Assembly: GCF_016097555.1 (NCBI RefSeq)
Contig: NC_054713.1
Span: 8,916,867-8,980,866 of the forward strand
Direction of reading: 5' to 3'
Length of the DNA: 64,000 bases
Source: Gigantopelta aegis
Lineage: Eukaryota > Mollusca > Gastropoda > Neomphalida > Peltospiridae
The notes below the pieces were generated by a model, which was given only the letters and a program-made list of their open reading frames with translations, was not told the origin of the DNA and searched no databases. Position numbers and translations under genes: made by a program. This document shows, piece after piece, positions 22,747 through 33,975 of this stretch (its first letter is position 1; each line of letters opens with the position of its first letter).

Positions 22747-25194
22747 ACTTACAAACGTGAGTCAGTTGTACCTTTATTATGTCTGCAAGGTTACCAATGT
22801 AGTAATCCACCAATGTATTTAATGAGTTTGACCATTATACCACAAAGTAGGTTAAGTATACCAAAACCTAAAACAAAAGCCTGAGTGGTAATATGTCAGA
22901 CTAGCAAGGTCATAGGATGATACATTTAAGAAAATGTCTACTATGTTACCGTCTGCTAAGTTACCTTCAACAAAGTAACTTAGTAGACCAGTGTTGGTAA
23001 CCTAGTAGACAAACAAGTAGAGTAACTTAGTGGCCACAGTGTCAATATATCAGTTACCAGTATAAAACACATCACAGTTGTCATAACATTGATTTATACT
23101 AATCGTTAATGATGGACACATGCTTGTTTTCAGTTATTTTAATAAACACAGGTACATTTGATTTAATTACTATCAGTGTACCAGTTAATTACTATATACT
23201 GTGTTTATAACATTTGCAGAGTGCCAGTAAAATTAGGATTAACTTTTTTTATGTGGAACTAGGATAGTCAGAAATCAGAGATGTGTCCCGATATATAAAT
23301 CATTCCAAGGGTCAGGTGTTATGGTGTGCACTGTATTAATATTTCAATTTTGTGGTAATATGTTGATTAAAATAATGGTTATACATATAGCAGCTGTATG
23401 CACTATTATGTTTATTACTAATGGCATCTTTTCAATTTGATTTAGCGGTATATATCCTAATGAATGTGTTCTCTACCTGGCACATGAAAGTAGCACCGAA
23501 GTAAATAATAATAAAATAAAAAAAATTAACAAAAATAAAAATATATCTCCGCCGCCTCCCCCCCCCCCCCCCCCCACACACACACTGAATTCTGACCAAG
23601 GGGATACCAGTTATGTTTGTTCAATAGTTGGCCTGTGCAAATGCAAATACATTCTTTCTGCAGAGTTCTTATATTCTAACTTCTGTAGAGTCACGTTAAT
23701 TATGAAATATTGGCTAACACTACTCTTACTCAAACTACAGCGCAAATAGCTCAATCATCACTGAAGTGTCTGTTGATGACACTTCTTGTGTATATAACCC
23801 CATGGGTCGCTGTTGATGACACTTCTTGTGTATATAACCCCATGGGTCGCTGTTGATGACACTTCTTGTGTATATAACCCCATGGGTCGCTGTTGATGTG
23901 TCCACTCATTATCACTCTTGTACCTCAAACTACTACAAATGAAGGATATTCGTGCATCTTTGCATTAAATGTATATGGCTGTATTTATTTTGTTTTACAA
24001 TTAGGTGTTAAGCTAGGCATCATAAGGTTGTACAATGAGGCAGCTATACAGGTGGAGTGCATTCTGCCTCAACAATAAGGACATTTATGGGTATATTTAT
24101 GAAAACTGTTTATCTCCTTCCCAAACCAACTGCTAATGGTATGGCGCCATACCCACATTTTTGTGTAGATTTTTGTTTTAATTAACTTTTGACAAAATTA
24201 ATTATTCTTATCATTACTGTATGATTTTCTTAACCCTAACTCTAAACTTAACCTATTTTCCTTCTGGAGGAGGCCCCCATACTGTGGTTGCATTTAATTT
24301 CATAGCGCCATGCCCACAGATTTCTTTCTGGCAGAAACACTGTCCATGGAACATTTTGTTTGATTCCAAATATTATGATATTCATGCTGAGGTGTCTTTA
24401 ATCATTCATTTACTCACTTGAATTAAATGTGTAACAGTTAAAATTTTAAATGATATTTATTGTCAATTTCGATTGAATCATTTAATCTGATGATGACCTC
24501 ACATTAGTAAAATAATTATTTCTCTGTATTTAGAGATATGACCTTGTTACTCATTCTTATTACTGTATCAGTCTATTCTGATCATTAAATATAGATAATC
24601 AAAGTTTTTACTGTAGGTCGGTTCTTTGATTGGATGGTTATTATAAGTAACTATGTTACCGCATGTCCACTAGGTTACTTTCATGAACAAATGTATTTGT
24701 AAAAATTAAAATTTATGTTGTTAATGGATATTAGCATATATTTACAAGGGCAGTAAAAGGATGTGCTGGGTGATATATAGTAAAACTACTTCTTGCAACA
24801 TATAGGAAATATTTTTCAAATTATAAATGATAGTTTGTAAGAAAATATATGATAAGAGTAAACATTTAGGTGATTACTAAAAATATAACCTTATCTTGTA
24901 ACAAAGTTACATTAATTCATAGAAAGAGACAGCTTGCCTAAATTGTAGTACCATATAAAATGTCCCTTGTGTGTTTAGTGCAATGTTTGATATTCCATAA
25001 CTTAGTGGACACTATTTCTTACCTGTGACAGTTTTAAAAACCACACATACAAACTGAAATGGCTATTAGTGTGCCAAACCATCATTTCATGTGCAGAAAT
25101 AGATACAGAATACAGTACTGCAAATAAAAAATAGATTCAAGTTGTTTAATTTTTAAGAAAAATAAAATCTGAATTTTTCACCTTTTCTGTGGAA
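22747..25194. other. Long non-coding stretch with a short tandem repeat
   Basis: No gene supported. 23773-23895 holds three copies of a 40-bp unit (tgttgatgacacttcttgtg, tatataaccccatgggtcgc). 22940-23035 and 24640-24685 contain repeated and inverted copies of a gtaac..tagtagac/gtctac..gttacc motif. C-run at 23560-23575. Confidence 0.6.
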
Positions 25195-25310
25195 TGACCC
25201 ACGGTCACGCCTTTGTTACACCAGTTGTGGAGCACTGGCAGGGACGAGAAATAGCCCAATGGGTCAACCGACGGGTATCTATCCTAGACCAACAGGTAAA
25301 ATGCCTATAT
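25195..25310 (-). repeat. SINE-B head fragment
   Basis: tgttacaccagttgtggagc, agaaatagcccaatgggtca and tatctatcctagacc match the antisense SINE-B head. Confidence 0.7.
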
Positions 25311-25759
25311 CAAGGCCTCTCCTCACAATTTAAAAATGTAATTCAGGTTTACACAAAATGACAGACCAATAGTAAATTCCATGATTCCAAATCTTAAAGG
25401 CAAGTTAACACATCTGTTAGCATCCCGAGGTCTACCAAGGATTATAAATAAAAGTAACCTAGTCATTCATAACATTATATCAAAAACCACTTTATATGTC
25501 AACTAACTTTGAGCAAATAAAACGTGTATAACAATGCAAAAAAAACCCCTAAAATATCACAAGCGACAATGTTAGTAAGTTTCGTTACGTACCCTTGTTT
25601 AAACGCACATCTTTGTCGGGTCTCTCTGCATCGTGTTATATTGAAGACCACACTAACATATGTTAGTGAAACATTTCATCCATGATTGTGTGGATTTATT
25701 AAAAAGGTTCAAATTAGTCTTATTATAAATACATGTAGATGACCGATAGATAGATAGCT
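25311..25759. other. Intergenic, nothing recognised
   Basis: AT-rich flank of the transposon that follows, with a short GATA run just before it. Confidence 0.5.
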
Positions 25760-26221
25760 ATTATCCTGTTCAATTATTTAGACCCAAAGTTTTTTGCAAA
25801 TGTTATGTTTATTTCCTATTCGATATTTGTTTTCTTTGCATTTACATGAAAACAAACCCAAACCCCGACAGGTTTTATATACAAATCATCATATAAAATG
25901 CACGAAGTTGACTTAATTCCACTTTTTAAAAATCTCTGTGTCTTTTGAATGCACGTTATTTCTCCTATAAATAACTAAGGTCATTTGCATATCAAAAGCA
26001 TCATTCTATAGTGCGTTTCAAACTAATGTTCGGTTCTATCGTCCTATCCGCACAAATCGTAGTATGACCTATATTTAAGAAAATATCTGTAAACATGAAG
26101 CAGGCGCGGATTCAGGTGGGGAGTTCAAGTGACAAACCTCAGTTTGAAAAAAAAATATGTATCAAATATTATAATTATATTGTGGAATACACAAGCGCGC
26201 GCGCTGAAGGGAGAGACAGAC

Positions 26222-26222
<1 letters not shown>

Positions 26223-26294
<72 letters not shown>
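26223..26294. repeat. (GA)n microsatellite
   Basis: About 33 GA units; a second short run lies at 26352-26371 beyond a SINE-A-type antisense tail scrap (gtaacgacgcactcaacata). Confidence 0.95.
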
Positions 26295-26295
<1 letters not shown>

Positions 26296-26454
26296 GTCAT
26301 TTATGTAACGACGCACTCAACATATTTTAATCTATGGTTATATGGTTATAGGGAGAGAGAGAGAGAGAGAGAAGAATATGGTATGCATGCGATTGGTGGA
26401 GGTGTGACCCTCTGCACAACCCCAACCCCACTTAAGGCTTCTTTTGTATATGGA

Positions 26455-26775
26455 GCGGGACGTAGCTCAGAGGTAAAGCGTTCGCTCATGGTAGGTCGAC
26501 TGATCGATCCCACATGGTGGACCCATTGGGTTGTGTCTAGTTCCAGCCTGTGCACCACAACTGATGTATAAAGGCTGTGGTATGTGCTATCCTGTCTATG
26601 GGATGGTGCATATTAAACGTCCCTTATTGCTTATCAAAATTGTTTATCGGAAACAGTGGCCCATGTGGCGGTAGCGAGTTTCTTTCTCACCGTCATAATG
26701 CTCCTTAACCGTTTTGTCTGACGCCACATAAACGTATATCAAATGCGTTGAGTGTGTCGTTAAATAAACATTTCT
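26455..26775 (+). repeat. SINE-B head with second-type tail
   Basis: Head gcgggacgtagctcagaggt, aaagcg, gatcgatccc. Body tatgtgctatcctgtctatg. The tail (gtctgacgccacataaacgt, gttgagtgtgtcgttaaat) is of the type also found on SINE-A. Confidence 0.9.
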
Positions 26776-26931
26776 CTCGTATGTATGTGTAGTCTATATG
26801 CATTTCTAGTCGATTAGTTTATAGGTTGTTAGGTTGTTTGATAGTGAATGATATGGAAATAAATAGTTTTTGGTGTTAAAGAGTTCATGCATACATTAAA
26901 GTAATACTCCTGATGGGTATGGAGAAATAAC

Positions 26932-28282
26932 TTAATCAGTCGACGAACTCATTTCTTCATCACTATCTTCGTTAAGGGGGACTATCACAGGGGGTATTTT
27001 ATTTCTTATAAAACTATTTTGTTTTCTAAAATCTTCTTCGATCTTTATTACATGTTTAACTGCGTCAGAGAAGTGTGTAGGTTTGACAGAGTTCAATGCA
27101 TGTGCATGTTCTCTCCGCACCGTGATCATTTTACCATCATTATGACGAGCTATGTGCCCTTTGACTTGACTCCAGATCAGTTCTATCGGATTGAGTTCAG
27201 AATGTCTTGGCGGCAGTCTTAGACACAAGTACCCATGGCGTTCAGCAATATCATCAGTAACAAATTGCTTTGCACATTTGTTACTTTTAACAAGTTCATA
27301 AAGAACTGGCTTTGCCATGTTACTCTCAAAAGGTATATTTTTGTTTCGTAGCCACGACTGAATTTCTTCCTTTTTAGCGTTTAGTGCAGGACATCGTGTA
27401 ATCTCAGTTAATTTGTTGTGGTAGCTTGCGTTATCCATGACGATAACAGAAGGTTCTGGTAGAGAAGGCATAAGTTGTTCTTCAAACCATTTGCTGAAAT
27501 TTTTATGATTCATCTCACCATGATAGTCTCCGTCTGTTTTTTTTAACCTCAAAGATCAATTCACAGCCATCTATCAATCCATATTTATCACAGCCAGCAT
27601 GACAAATAATAAGTCTTTTTCCCTTCCCAGTCACCGAACAGAGTTTATGAACTCGATCAGCAGCGTCTGATTTCGGCAGGTGATTGGCGGTACTTGTGCC
27701 CGGGTGGATATCTGTCCAGTGGTGGGATGTTGTGTGGTTGACATTCACCCAGGTCTCATCTTGATACACTATTAAATACCCCTGTTCTCGTAAACTGGAT
27801 ATTTCATGGAAATAGGACAGTCTCCTGTCTGATATATTGGCGTCCTCAAAAATCACTTTTCCGGTTGTAGACATATGTTGGTATTTAAAATCGAGGTCAT
27901 GGAGTGTTCTTCATAAAGTTGATATGGATATGTTGATTCCACATTCCTCCCTTAAAGCCACGTTAATCTTATGTAATGTAGGTAATTCGCCCTCTCTATA
28001 AAATCTGTATACTCGTCGTCTAATAACATCTTTATCAAATAAATCGATGAGTTTTCGGTCGCGTTTTTTAACAGTGATTTCTGTGCCTGGATTCGTAGAG
28101 CTTAGATTTTTCACAGTTCTTTTTACTGTTGAAACCGAAACTTTAAGTGCAGCGGCAACTCGATCGACAATTCGATAAGAAGCATACCTAGGTCTACCGC
28201 GCTGATATTCATCTTCAAAATAATCGAAAACGTTCTTAATACACGATTTTACATCAACTAAAGTGTTTTTCGATTTACCCAT
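26932..28282 (-). pseudogene. Transposase, DD(82-83)E type, two lesions
   Basis: Would encode about 450 residues from ATG at 28282. The N-terminal third has helix-turn-helix features (KVSVSTVKRTVKNLS) after a GRPRY patch. The DDE catalytic domain shows D1 in YQDETWVN, D2 in VIVMDNASYHN and E in LPPRHSELNPIELIWSQVK, with 83 residues between D2 and E against 34-41 in classic Tc1/mariner. The C-terminus is acidic (EDSDEEMSSSTD). Reading stops at a TGA (27911-27913) where CGA (Arg) is expected in an otherwise continuous frame, and shifts frame in a run of eight A (near 27540). All three catalytic residues survive. From memory the long spacing matches the DD82E group named Sailor; that name is inference. 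It sits between the long TIRs of 25762-29331. Confidence 0.9.
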
Positions 28283-28581
28283 ATTTTTCCTCAAATAACA
28301 ATAACAAGAATGTCGACTAATACATTTTCAATGAATTTATATACCCTACCTAACTTGTATTTTACGTGGTTTACACATTGCTACAATAGCACATGCAGTC
28401 ATAGATCGAAATAATGATGTTATTGACCAAGCAATGCTATCATATTTTGAACATTCAGGGCTGTGTCTGCGGGATGAAAAAGTGGTTGAACCCATACGAG
28501 TCTGAACAATAGTGCTTTGGTTTTTCGCATTACAAATGTAACACCCAACCCCCAAACCCCAGCCCCTAGCACCACCCTAAA

Positions 28582-28619
<38 letters not shown>

Positions 28620-28813
28620 GTATGAGTTCCCAATTAAGAGGCAAATTAAATAACATTTTTATTATTATTTGATGTTGGTGGCCTTTGACATTTTATCTCC
28701 CCCCCCCCCCCCCGGTCTTCTGGGTCCGGCCCTGCATTAAATTTATTTATAAATTTGGAAAGCACATTCCTGCGGTGTGTGAGGTGATTTGTGTTTATTA
28801 CTGTGCTACACCT

Positions 28814-28892
28814 CAGTTGTGTTGTGTTAGGTTAGGTATGGTATGCTAATATATAATTAGCATACCATACCTAACCTAACACAACACAACTG
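28814..28892. repeat. Perfect 37-bp hairpin, 5-nt loop
   Basis: Arm 28814-28850 (cagttgtgttgtgttaggtt...gctaat) is perfectly complementary to 28856-28892, with loop atata. It lies between the transposase start and the right TIR of the Sailor-like element. Confidence 0.97.
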
Positions 28893-29331
28893 ATATAATA
28901 AAATAAAAATACATAATACATTAGCTAAATTTATTAAATATAATGCACCTACAAGAAAGGGTTACATGTTCTGTTTGTTTACATCTATGTTTAACGGAAA
29001 GATTAGACAATGCTGTTACACACTGCAAAACAATAATAACCTTGATTTAGTGAAACAAGCTATAATGGCCTTCACGTAGCCTCAGATCCCAATGTTTTGA
29101 TATGCAAATGACCTTAGTTATTTATAGGAGAAATAACGTGCATTCAAAAGACACAGAGATTTTTAAAAAGTGGAATTAAGTCAACTTCGTGCATTTTATA
29201 TGATGATTTATATATAAAACCTGTCGGGGTTTGGGTTTGTTTTCATGTAAATGCAAAGAAAACAAATATCGAATAGGAAATAAACGTAACATTTGCAAAA
29301 AACTTTGGGTCTAAATAATTGAACAGGATAA

Positions 29332-30005
29332 TAGTTTAACGTGTTCATATACCACTAGGGCAGAATTTTGAAAATAGAAATTAGTAAAAAAGTTAATAGA
29401 ATATTTATATAATTTGGAGCATTTTAGAAGGACAGTACACAAATAAATAAGAGAAAGAAGAGAGGATCGGACTATTTAATAATATTTAAAAAAAAAAGTA
29501 ATTTCGATATGAAACCGAACAAAATATTAACCTTACAAATCTTTCCTTTAAAATGTTGCTAGGAACCAGTCGCTTTAACAGACTACTGAAATGACAATTT
29601 AAAAAGCATATCTACATAATTGACCATATAATGATCATTAAAACATGAAACAATATATCAACAAAACAATTTCCAACCATACTTGAGGTTACGTAAACAA
29701 ACATCTTTCTATTTTTGTTGGAACATAATCCGTTTTACTCCTCTCCTTGCTTGGCAGTTACGTCGAGGAGGGTGTATAAAAATGCAACTTTTTGCATTAC
29801 GTTATAGTCAAACGGCCCCTAGAATGCTATGTTGGAAAAATGGAGCATAAATTGTTTTTGTAACTGGATATTGGGAATTATCGACTCTGAAATGTCCGTT
29901 ACCATGCTGTTGGGGTTTTTTGGGGGTTTTTTTGTTTGTATTTTTAAATATTTATTTTCCGCAGTTTTGAAGCCTTGAATTCATGACCTTACATCAACGT
30001 GGTAT
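29332..30005. other. Intergenic, nothing recognised
   Basis: AT-rich, no supported gene. Confidence 0.5.
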
Positions 30006-30198
30006 AATTTATATACAAATACATATATCTAATTTGTGGTATAATAATGTTATACAGTCATATATAACAATTTAATACATAAATGCATTTGTAATATTCA
30101 TGTAATTTATATACAAATGCATATATCTAATTTGTGGTATAATAATGTTATACAGTCATATATAACAATTTAATACATAAATGCATTTGTAAGATTTC
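30006..30198. repeat. 98-bp direct duplication
   Basis: aatttatatacaaata/gcatatatct...aaatgcatttgtaa occurs twice with about three differences. Confidence 0.95.
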
Positions 30199-30740
30199 TG
30201 TATAAATGAACGATTGGCAAAAAAAACAATGCTATGACTCATAGAATGGAAAGGACTGGGAAATATAGGAGAAGAAAGAAAATAAATAAAAAAATGAATA
30301 AATATATGGGGGATTTAAATCTATACTAACGCGAAACGATAAAGACCTGGAATTCGAAACAAGCTATTGTTAGGAAATAAGTTTCAATCCAACCATGTTA
30401 ACAAAACGTTTCAACGTCACAAAACAAAAGTAAAATCATTTCTTACACGCCCCTTGGTGAGAACACCATGCGTTATTTTTGATAGCACATGGTTATTTAC
30501 ACATGTCCCTGTATTAACAATTTCAGGACATACGACTGGCTACTCCTAGGTGATGACCAGGTCACCACTGTCATACATCCAATGAAAAACTACACGATGG
30601 AAATCGATTACATTGTGACGTATAAGTTAACCTGGCAATCGTGGATCTGTGACATTTAAGTTAGCTACTAGTGCTGTAAATAAATTTGCTTAAAACATGG
30701 TTTTTGAGGATATGTAAAAAATAGAATAATACATTCGTGT

Positions 30741-30852
30741 CCGTTAGATACCATTTATCTCACAAATCGTTGTTTGAAAACGTATCAAACTCGCGTTCGC
30801 TCGTTAGATACATTTTAAAACACTTCGTTGTGAGATAAATGGTATCTAACGG
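30741..30852. repeat. Inverted repeat, perfect 25-bp arms
   Basis: ccgttagataccatttatct+cacaa at 30741-30765 is exactly complementary to 30828-30852. The 62-nt interior carries another cgttagatac and its partial complement, so the structure is nested. Confidence 0.95.
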
Positions 30853-31800
30853 CTACTCATGAATTATTCTCTATATAATTTGCGATTTTAGTCTTCTTTA
30901 AAAACAAACTACTTTTGTAAACGTTTCATTAAAAATGTGCATATACAGCCATATATTTCTTTCAGTAGCGAACGTGTGTCACTTTTTTTTTCTCCATATT
31001 TTATGGTCACGAATCTTTCTGTAACGAAAATGTTTTGAGTTAATATAAAAAACTGTAAAACAAAATATGTTTAGTCGTAACTGTTTTGTTAGTCATACGT
31101 TCATCCTTGTTTAAATTATAATCATTAATATATGTAATTGCAATCGTTAAAAAGCCTTTGTTAGTCAATAACATCTTAAAAAGTGCAGCAAACTAAGAAA
31201 TGTCCCTTTATAAAAGCAGTGACAGTAACGGATTTTTCAAAAACAGTGACAAGTGTGTAGGGAAAGTGGATGATTTCCAGGTTTTAAAACCAAGTGACAA
31301 TAGATCGTGGGAACCCTAGCATTTAATATATGATGAAATATTTTGCTTTCCGAGTTTAATTGTTTGTTGCTGTTGTTTTGTTGTTGTTGTTTTTTGGGTG
31401 GTTTTTTTTTTGTTTTTTTGTTTGTTTTTTGGTGTGGGTTTTTTTTTTTTTTTTTTTTTTCTTTTTTTTTTTTTTTGGGGGGGGGGGTAACTATAGATGC
31501 ATCAAATGCACCGGTTTATTGACAATGAGTGTATAAACAAGTGATCATGTGCATTAAAATTTAGTGGGGGGAGGGGGGAGGGGGAGTTCATAGTTAGTCT
31601 AGTTCTAACTAGATTTCATGTCCCGACAATTCACATCTAATCTCAGTTTATATGGAATTATAGCTATATATTCTGAGCACAGTTTGGGGTATTCTTTAAA
31701 ATAATTCTACTAATCAATGCACGTCTAATACTAAAAACAAATATTCTTGATCTATTGTGTCTTGAAATAGATGCGCCCCAGTACTACCAACAGTGTCCTG
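30853..31800. other. Intergenic with T/G simple sequence
   Basis: 31130-31212 matches the right end of MITE-P (atcttaaaaagtgcagcaaa, ctaagaaatgtccctttat). 31360-31486 is T-rich with G-runs. Otherwise nothing recognised. Confidence 0.6.
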
Positions 31801-31807
31801 CCATTGT

Positions 31808-32120
31808 TGGTTTCTTGTTTAACGACACCACTAGAACACATTGATTTATTAATCATCGGCTTTTGGATGTCAAACATTCGGTAATTGCGACATAATTATT
31901 ATAATCTTTAGAGAGGAAACGCGCTACATTTTTCCATTAGTAGCAAGGGATATTTTATATACACCATCCCACAGACAGGATAACACATACCACGGCCTTT
32001 AATATACCAGTCATTGTGCACTGGCTGGAACGAAAAATAGGTCAATGGGCCCACCGACGGGGATCAATCCCAACCCGACCGCGCATCAATCGAGAGCTTT
32101 AGCACTGTGCTACGTCTCAC
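31808..32120 (-). repeat. SINE-B, near full-length antisense
   Basis: Starts tgtttaacgacaccactaga (tail), then acaccatcccacagacagga, gtgcactggctggaacgaaa, cgacggggatcaatccc, and ends with the head gcactgtgctacgtctcacc. Confidence 0.92.
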
Positions 32121-32378
32121 CCCTTGCTGGAAATAAAGGGTTTTTGTTGTTGTTGTTGTTTAAAGATAGTGAAACGCCGTTTTCGTTATCTTGACGACCC
32201 ATTTTAAAGATAGTACACGAGTATTAGGGTTTGAGTCATAGTGGGTGGGGAAGCCATAGTGTGGGGTGGAGGGGAGGGGAAGCAGGCTGTTTTATTTCCG
32301 CTACGGGCCTGTCGAGTAGCAATAGGGGTATTATTGTTGTTATATAATGTTAATTTGTTTTTTATTGTTTATTTCCAG

Positions 32379-32861
32379 TATTTCCTGATAATCATGGAGC
32401 TGCTTGTTCTCTCTCCACTGGCATCAGCCGATTCTGAAGTAATTCTACGTCCACTGGTCGCTGTATGCCCGGATGACAGTGACGCGACCGGCTACCACAG
32501 GACTGGTTTTCGCTTTCTTCTAGGCAACCAGCCAGTCAACAGACGCAAGCGGACCGAACCCGTGGATTCCAGTGTTGGGCGTTACTCTCCGGAAGTGGAT
32601 CTACCCTGGATGTGCAGATGCAACTATCATATTGTGGATTTGGGAGAGAACACCATACCGAGATACGTCACAGACGCCGAGTGCGCGAGCCGCACGTGCT
32701 GGCACAATCACTATCTCTGTTTACCAATAGAAACGAGGCACACGGTTTTGGTCGGCCATTCCCAGAGGTGTGTTGACAGACGACTTCCGGTTAACCTGAG
32801 AAACAACTATGTACTGCATACTATTTCTGTAAACGCTGGTTGTCGATGTGGTAGGCGATAA
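32379..32861 (+). CDS. Prothoracicotropic hormone/Trunk-like cystine-knot ligand, last exon
   Basis: Secreted growth-factor-like ligand. In arthropods this family (PTTH, Trunk) activates the receptor tyrosine kinase Torso; the mollusc role is not known to me. The exon starts after an acceptor tttatttccag (32368-32378) in phase 0. Its first residues, YFLIIMELLVLSPLASA, are a hydrophobic signal-peptide core with likely cleavage after ASA, so the initiator is either the ATG at 32394 (155 residues) or lies in an unseen exon. A furin-type RRKR at 32541-32552 precedes the mature domain. The cystine-knot region has MCRC, DLGENTIPRYV, ECASRTC, YLC, QRC and a C-terminal GCRC: eight cysteines, plus one near the N-terminus. 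The pair C-x-C...DLGEN-x-x-PR is what points to PTTH/Trunk; IL-17 and noggin are weaker alternatives. Stop at 32859-32861; a possible AATAAA lies near 33264. Confidence 0.8.
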   Translation, partial: YFLIIMELLVLSPLASADSEVILRPLVAVCPDDSDATGYHRTGFRFLLGNQPVNRRKRTEPVDSSVGRYSPEVDLPWMCRCNYHIVDLGENTIPRYVTDAECASRTCWHNHYLCLPIETRHTVLVGHSQRCVDRRLPVNLRNNYVLHTISVNAGCRCGRR

Positions 32862-33469
32862 AAAAGAAAGGACTTTCACCTGCAAACCTAACATTAAACA
32901 AATGGTTAGGTTACGATGTTTGTTTATTTTGTTTTGGTTTGTTTTGGTTTGTTGTTTTTGTGTTTTGGTTGGGGTTTTTTTGGGAGGAGGGTGTTTTTGT
33001 TTGCGTTTTACTTTAAATTTATTTATTTATTTTCTTATGTTTAATTCATTGTTTTGCAACCTATCTGAAATACGATTGTAAAGGTGCATTATTGTAATTG
33101 AAAGGATGATACTATGCGTAACTAATGGTTTCTTCCAGAATTCTGGGTAAAAACAAAGAAAATAAACACGAACAAAATTGCGTAACCAGTTCTTCGCCCT
33201 CGAGGAATTATGGGTGAAAAACATTTACTTCACAATGTTTCAATCATCATGTAAATATTTTCCAATAAAACGAAAACTGTCTAATGGTCTGGGGACAATA
33301 AAAAAAAAAAAATAGTAATAAAAAAAAAATTCTGCTCGTAAATGAAATTAGTTTGTTGTAATTTGTTTAATGTACCATGCTGTTCATGGTACAATCTTTA
33401 CTTAAATTTCAAAACAACAATTGATATATTTATGTGAATATGCTATTTTGTACTCGCTCTAGCCTAGTG
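32862..33469. other. 3' flank of the ligand gene
   Basis: Likely 3' UTR, then AT-rich DNA with an AATAAA near 33264 and A-runs at 33300-33330. No other gene seen. Confidence 0.5.
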
Positions 33470-33807
33470 TATCACGACTGGTATATCAAAGACCATGGTA
33501 TGTTCTATCATGTCTGTAGAATGGTGAATATAAAATAGACCTCGCTACTGAGGGAAAATGTAACGGGTTTCCACTTTTTAAATTTTTTTTATTATTATTT
33601 TTTTTTTTTATAACTGTTTTTTTCTTGACCATTCTCTTGTTGACAAATATCAACCCATGCAAAGGGAGAAGACATGGGTTGTTACAGTAATTTTATATAT
33701 AATTTATACACACATAATGTACTACTTTATAGGCAGACTTAATCAAAATAATATATTCACAAGGACCTGGATTTTAACAAGTATCTAGAGTAAATGAAAG
33801 TATATAA

Positions 33808-33869
<62 letters not shown>

Positions 33870-33975
33870 GGGGTTTCCACATTGATTATATGTCAAAATT
33901 ACCAAATGTTTGACATCCAATAGCCGAAGATTAGTAAGTCAGTGTGCTCTAGTGGTGTCGTTAACCAAAAGAAAC
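33470..33975 (+). repeat. SINE-B, 5'-truncated, split by an insertion
   Basis: ctggtatatcaaagaccatg ... aaatgtaacgggtttccac is interrupted at 33575-33870, then resumes ttgattatatgtcaaaatta, ccaaatgtttgacatccaat and gtgtcgttaacc. Confidence 0.88.
33575..33870 (-). mobile_element. Unknown retroposed insert, 10-bp TSD
   Basis: Flanked by gggtttccac at 33565-33574 and 33871-33880. Read on the minus strand, it starts with C/T-rich (TC)n, has a unique middle (acccatgtcttctccctttg, caagagaatggtcaag) and ends in an A-rich tail, as a retroposed pol II or pol III transcript would. It matches none of the four SINE families here. Confidence 0.75.

Larger units (their letters stand above)
25762..29331 (-). 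mobile_element. Sailor-like Tc1/mariner-group DNA transposon
   Basis: A 3570-bp element with TIRs at 25762-25997 and about 29095-29331. They begin ttatcctgttcaattattta, are about 236 bp long and differ at only a couple of positions. TA dinucleotides flank both ends (25760-25761, 29332-29333), the target preference of the IS630-Tc1-mariner group. Inside, on the minus strand, is one transposase gene (26932-28282). The cargo space also holds a (GA)n run, a SINE-B (26455-26775), a (TA)n run at 28583-28618 and a perfect 37-bp hairpin (28814-28892). The near-identity of the TIRs implies recent movement, although the transposase is now broken. Confidence 0.92.

Noticed and set aside
28814..28892. 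ttaggttagg in the hairpin as a telomere-type repeat
   Set aside because: Only two units, and they lie within a mirrored arm; no array.
32379..32861. Reading the ligand as an IL-17 family member
   Set aside because: The final GCRC and the PW near the first cysteines recall IL-17, but C-x-C followed by DLGEN-x-x-PR fits PTTH/Trunk better. A profile search would settle it.
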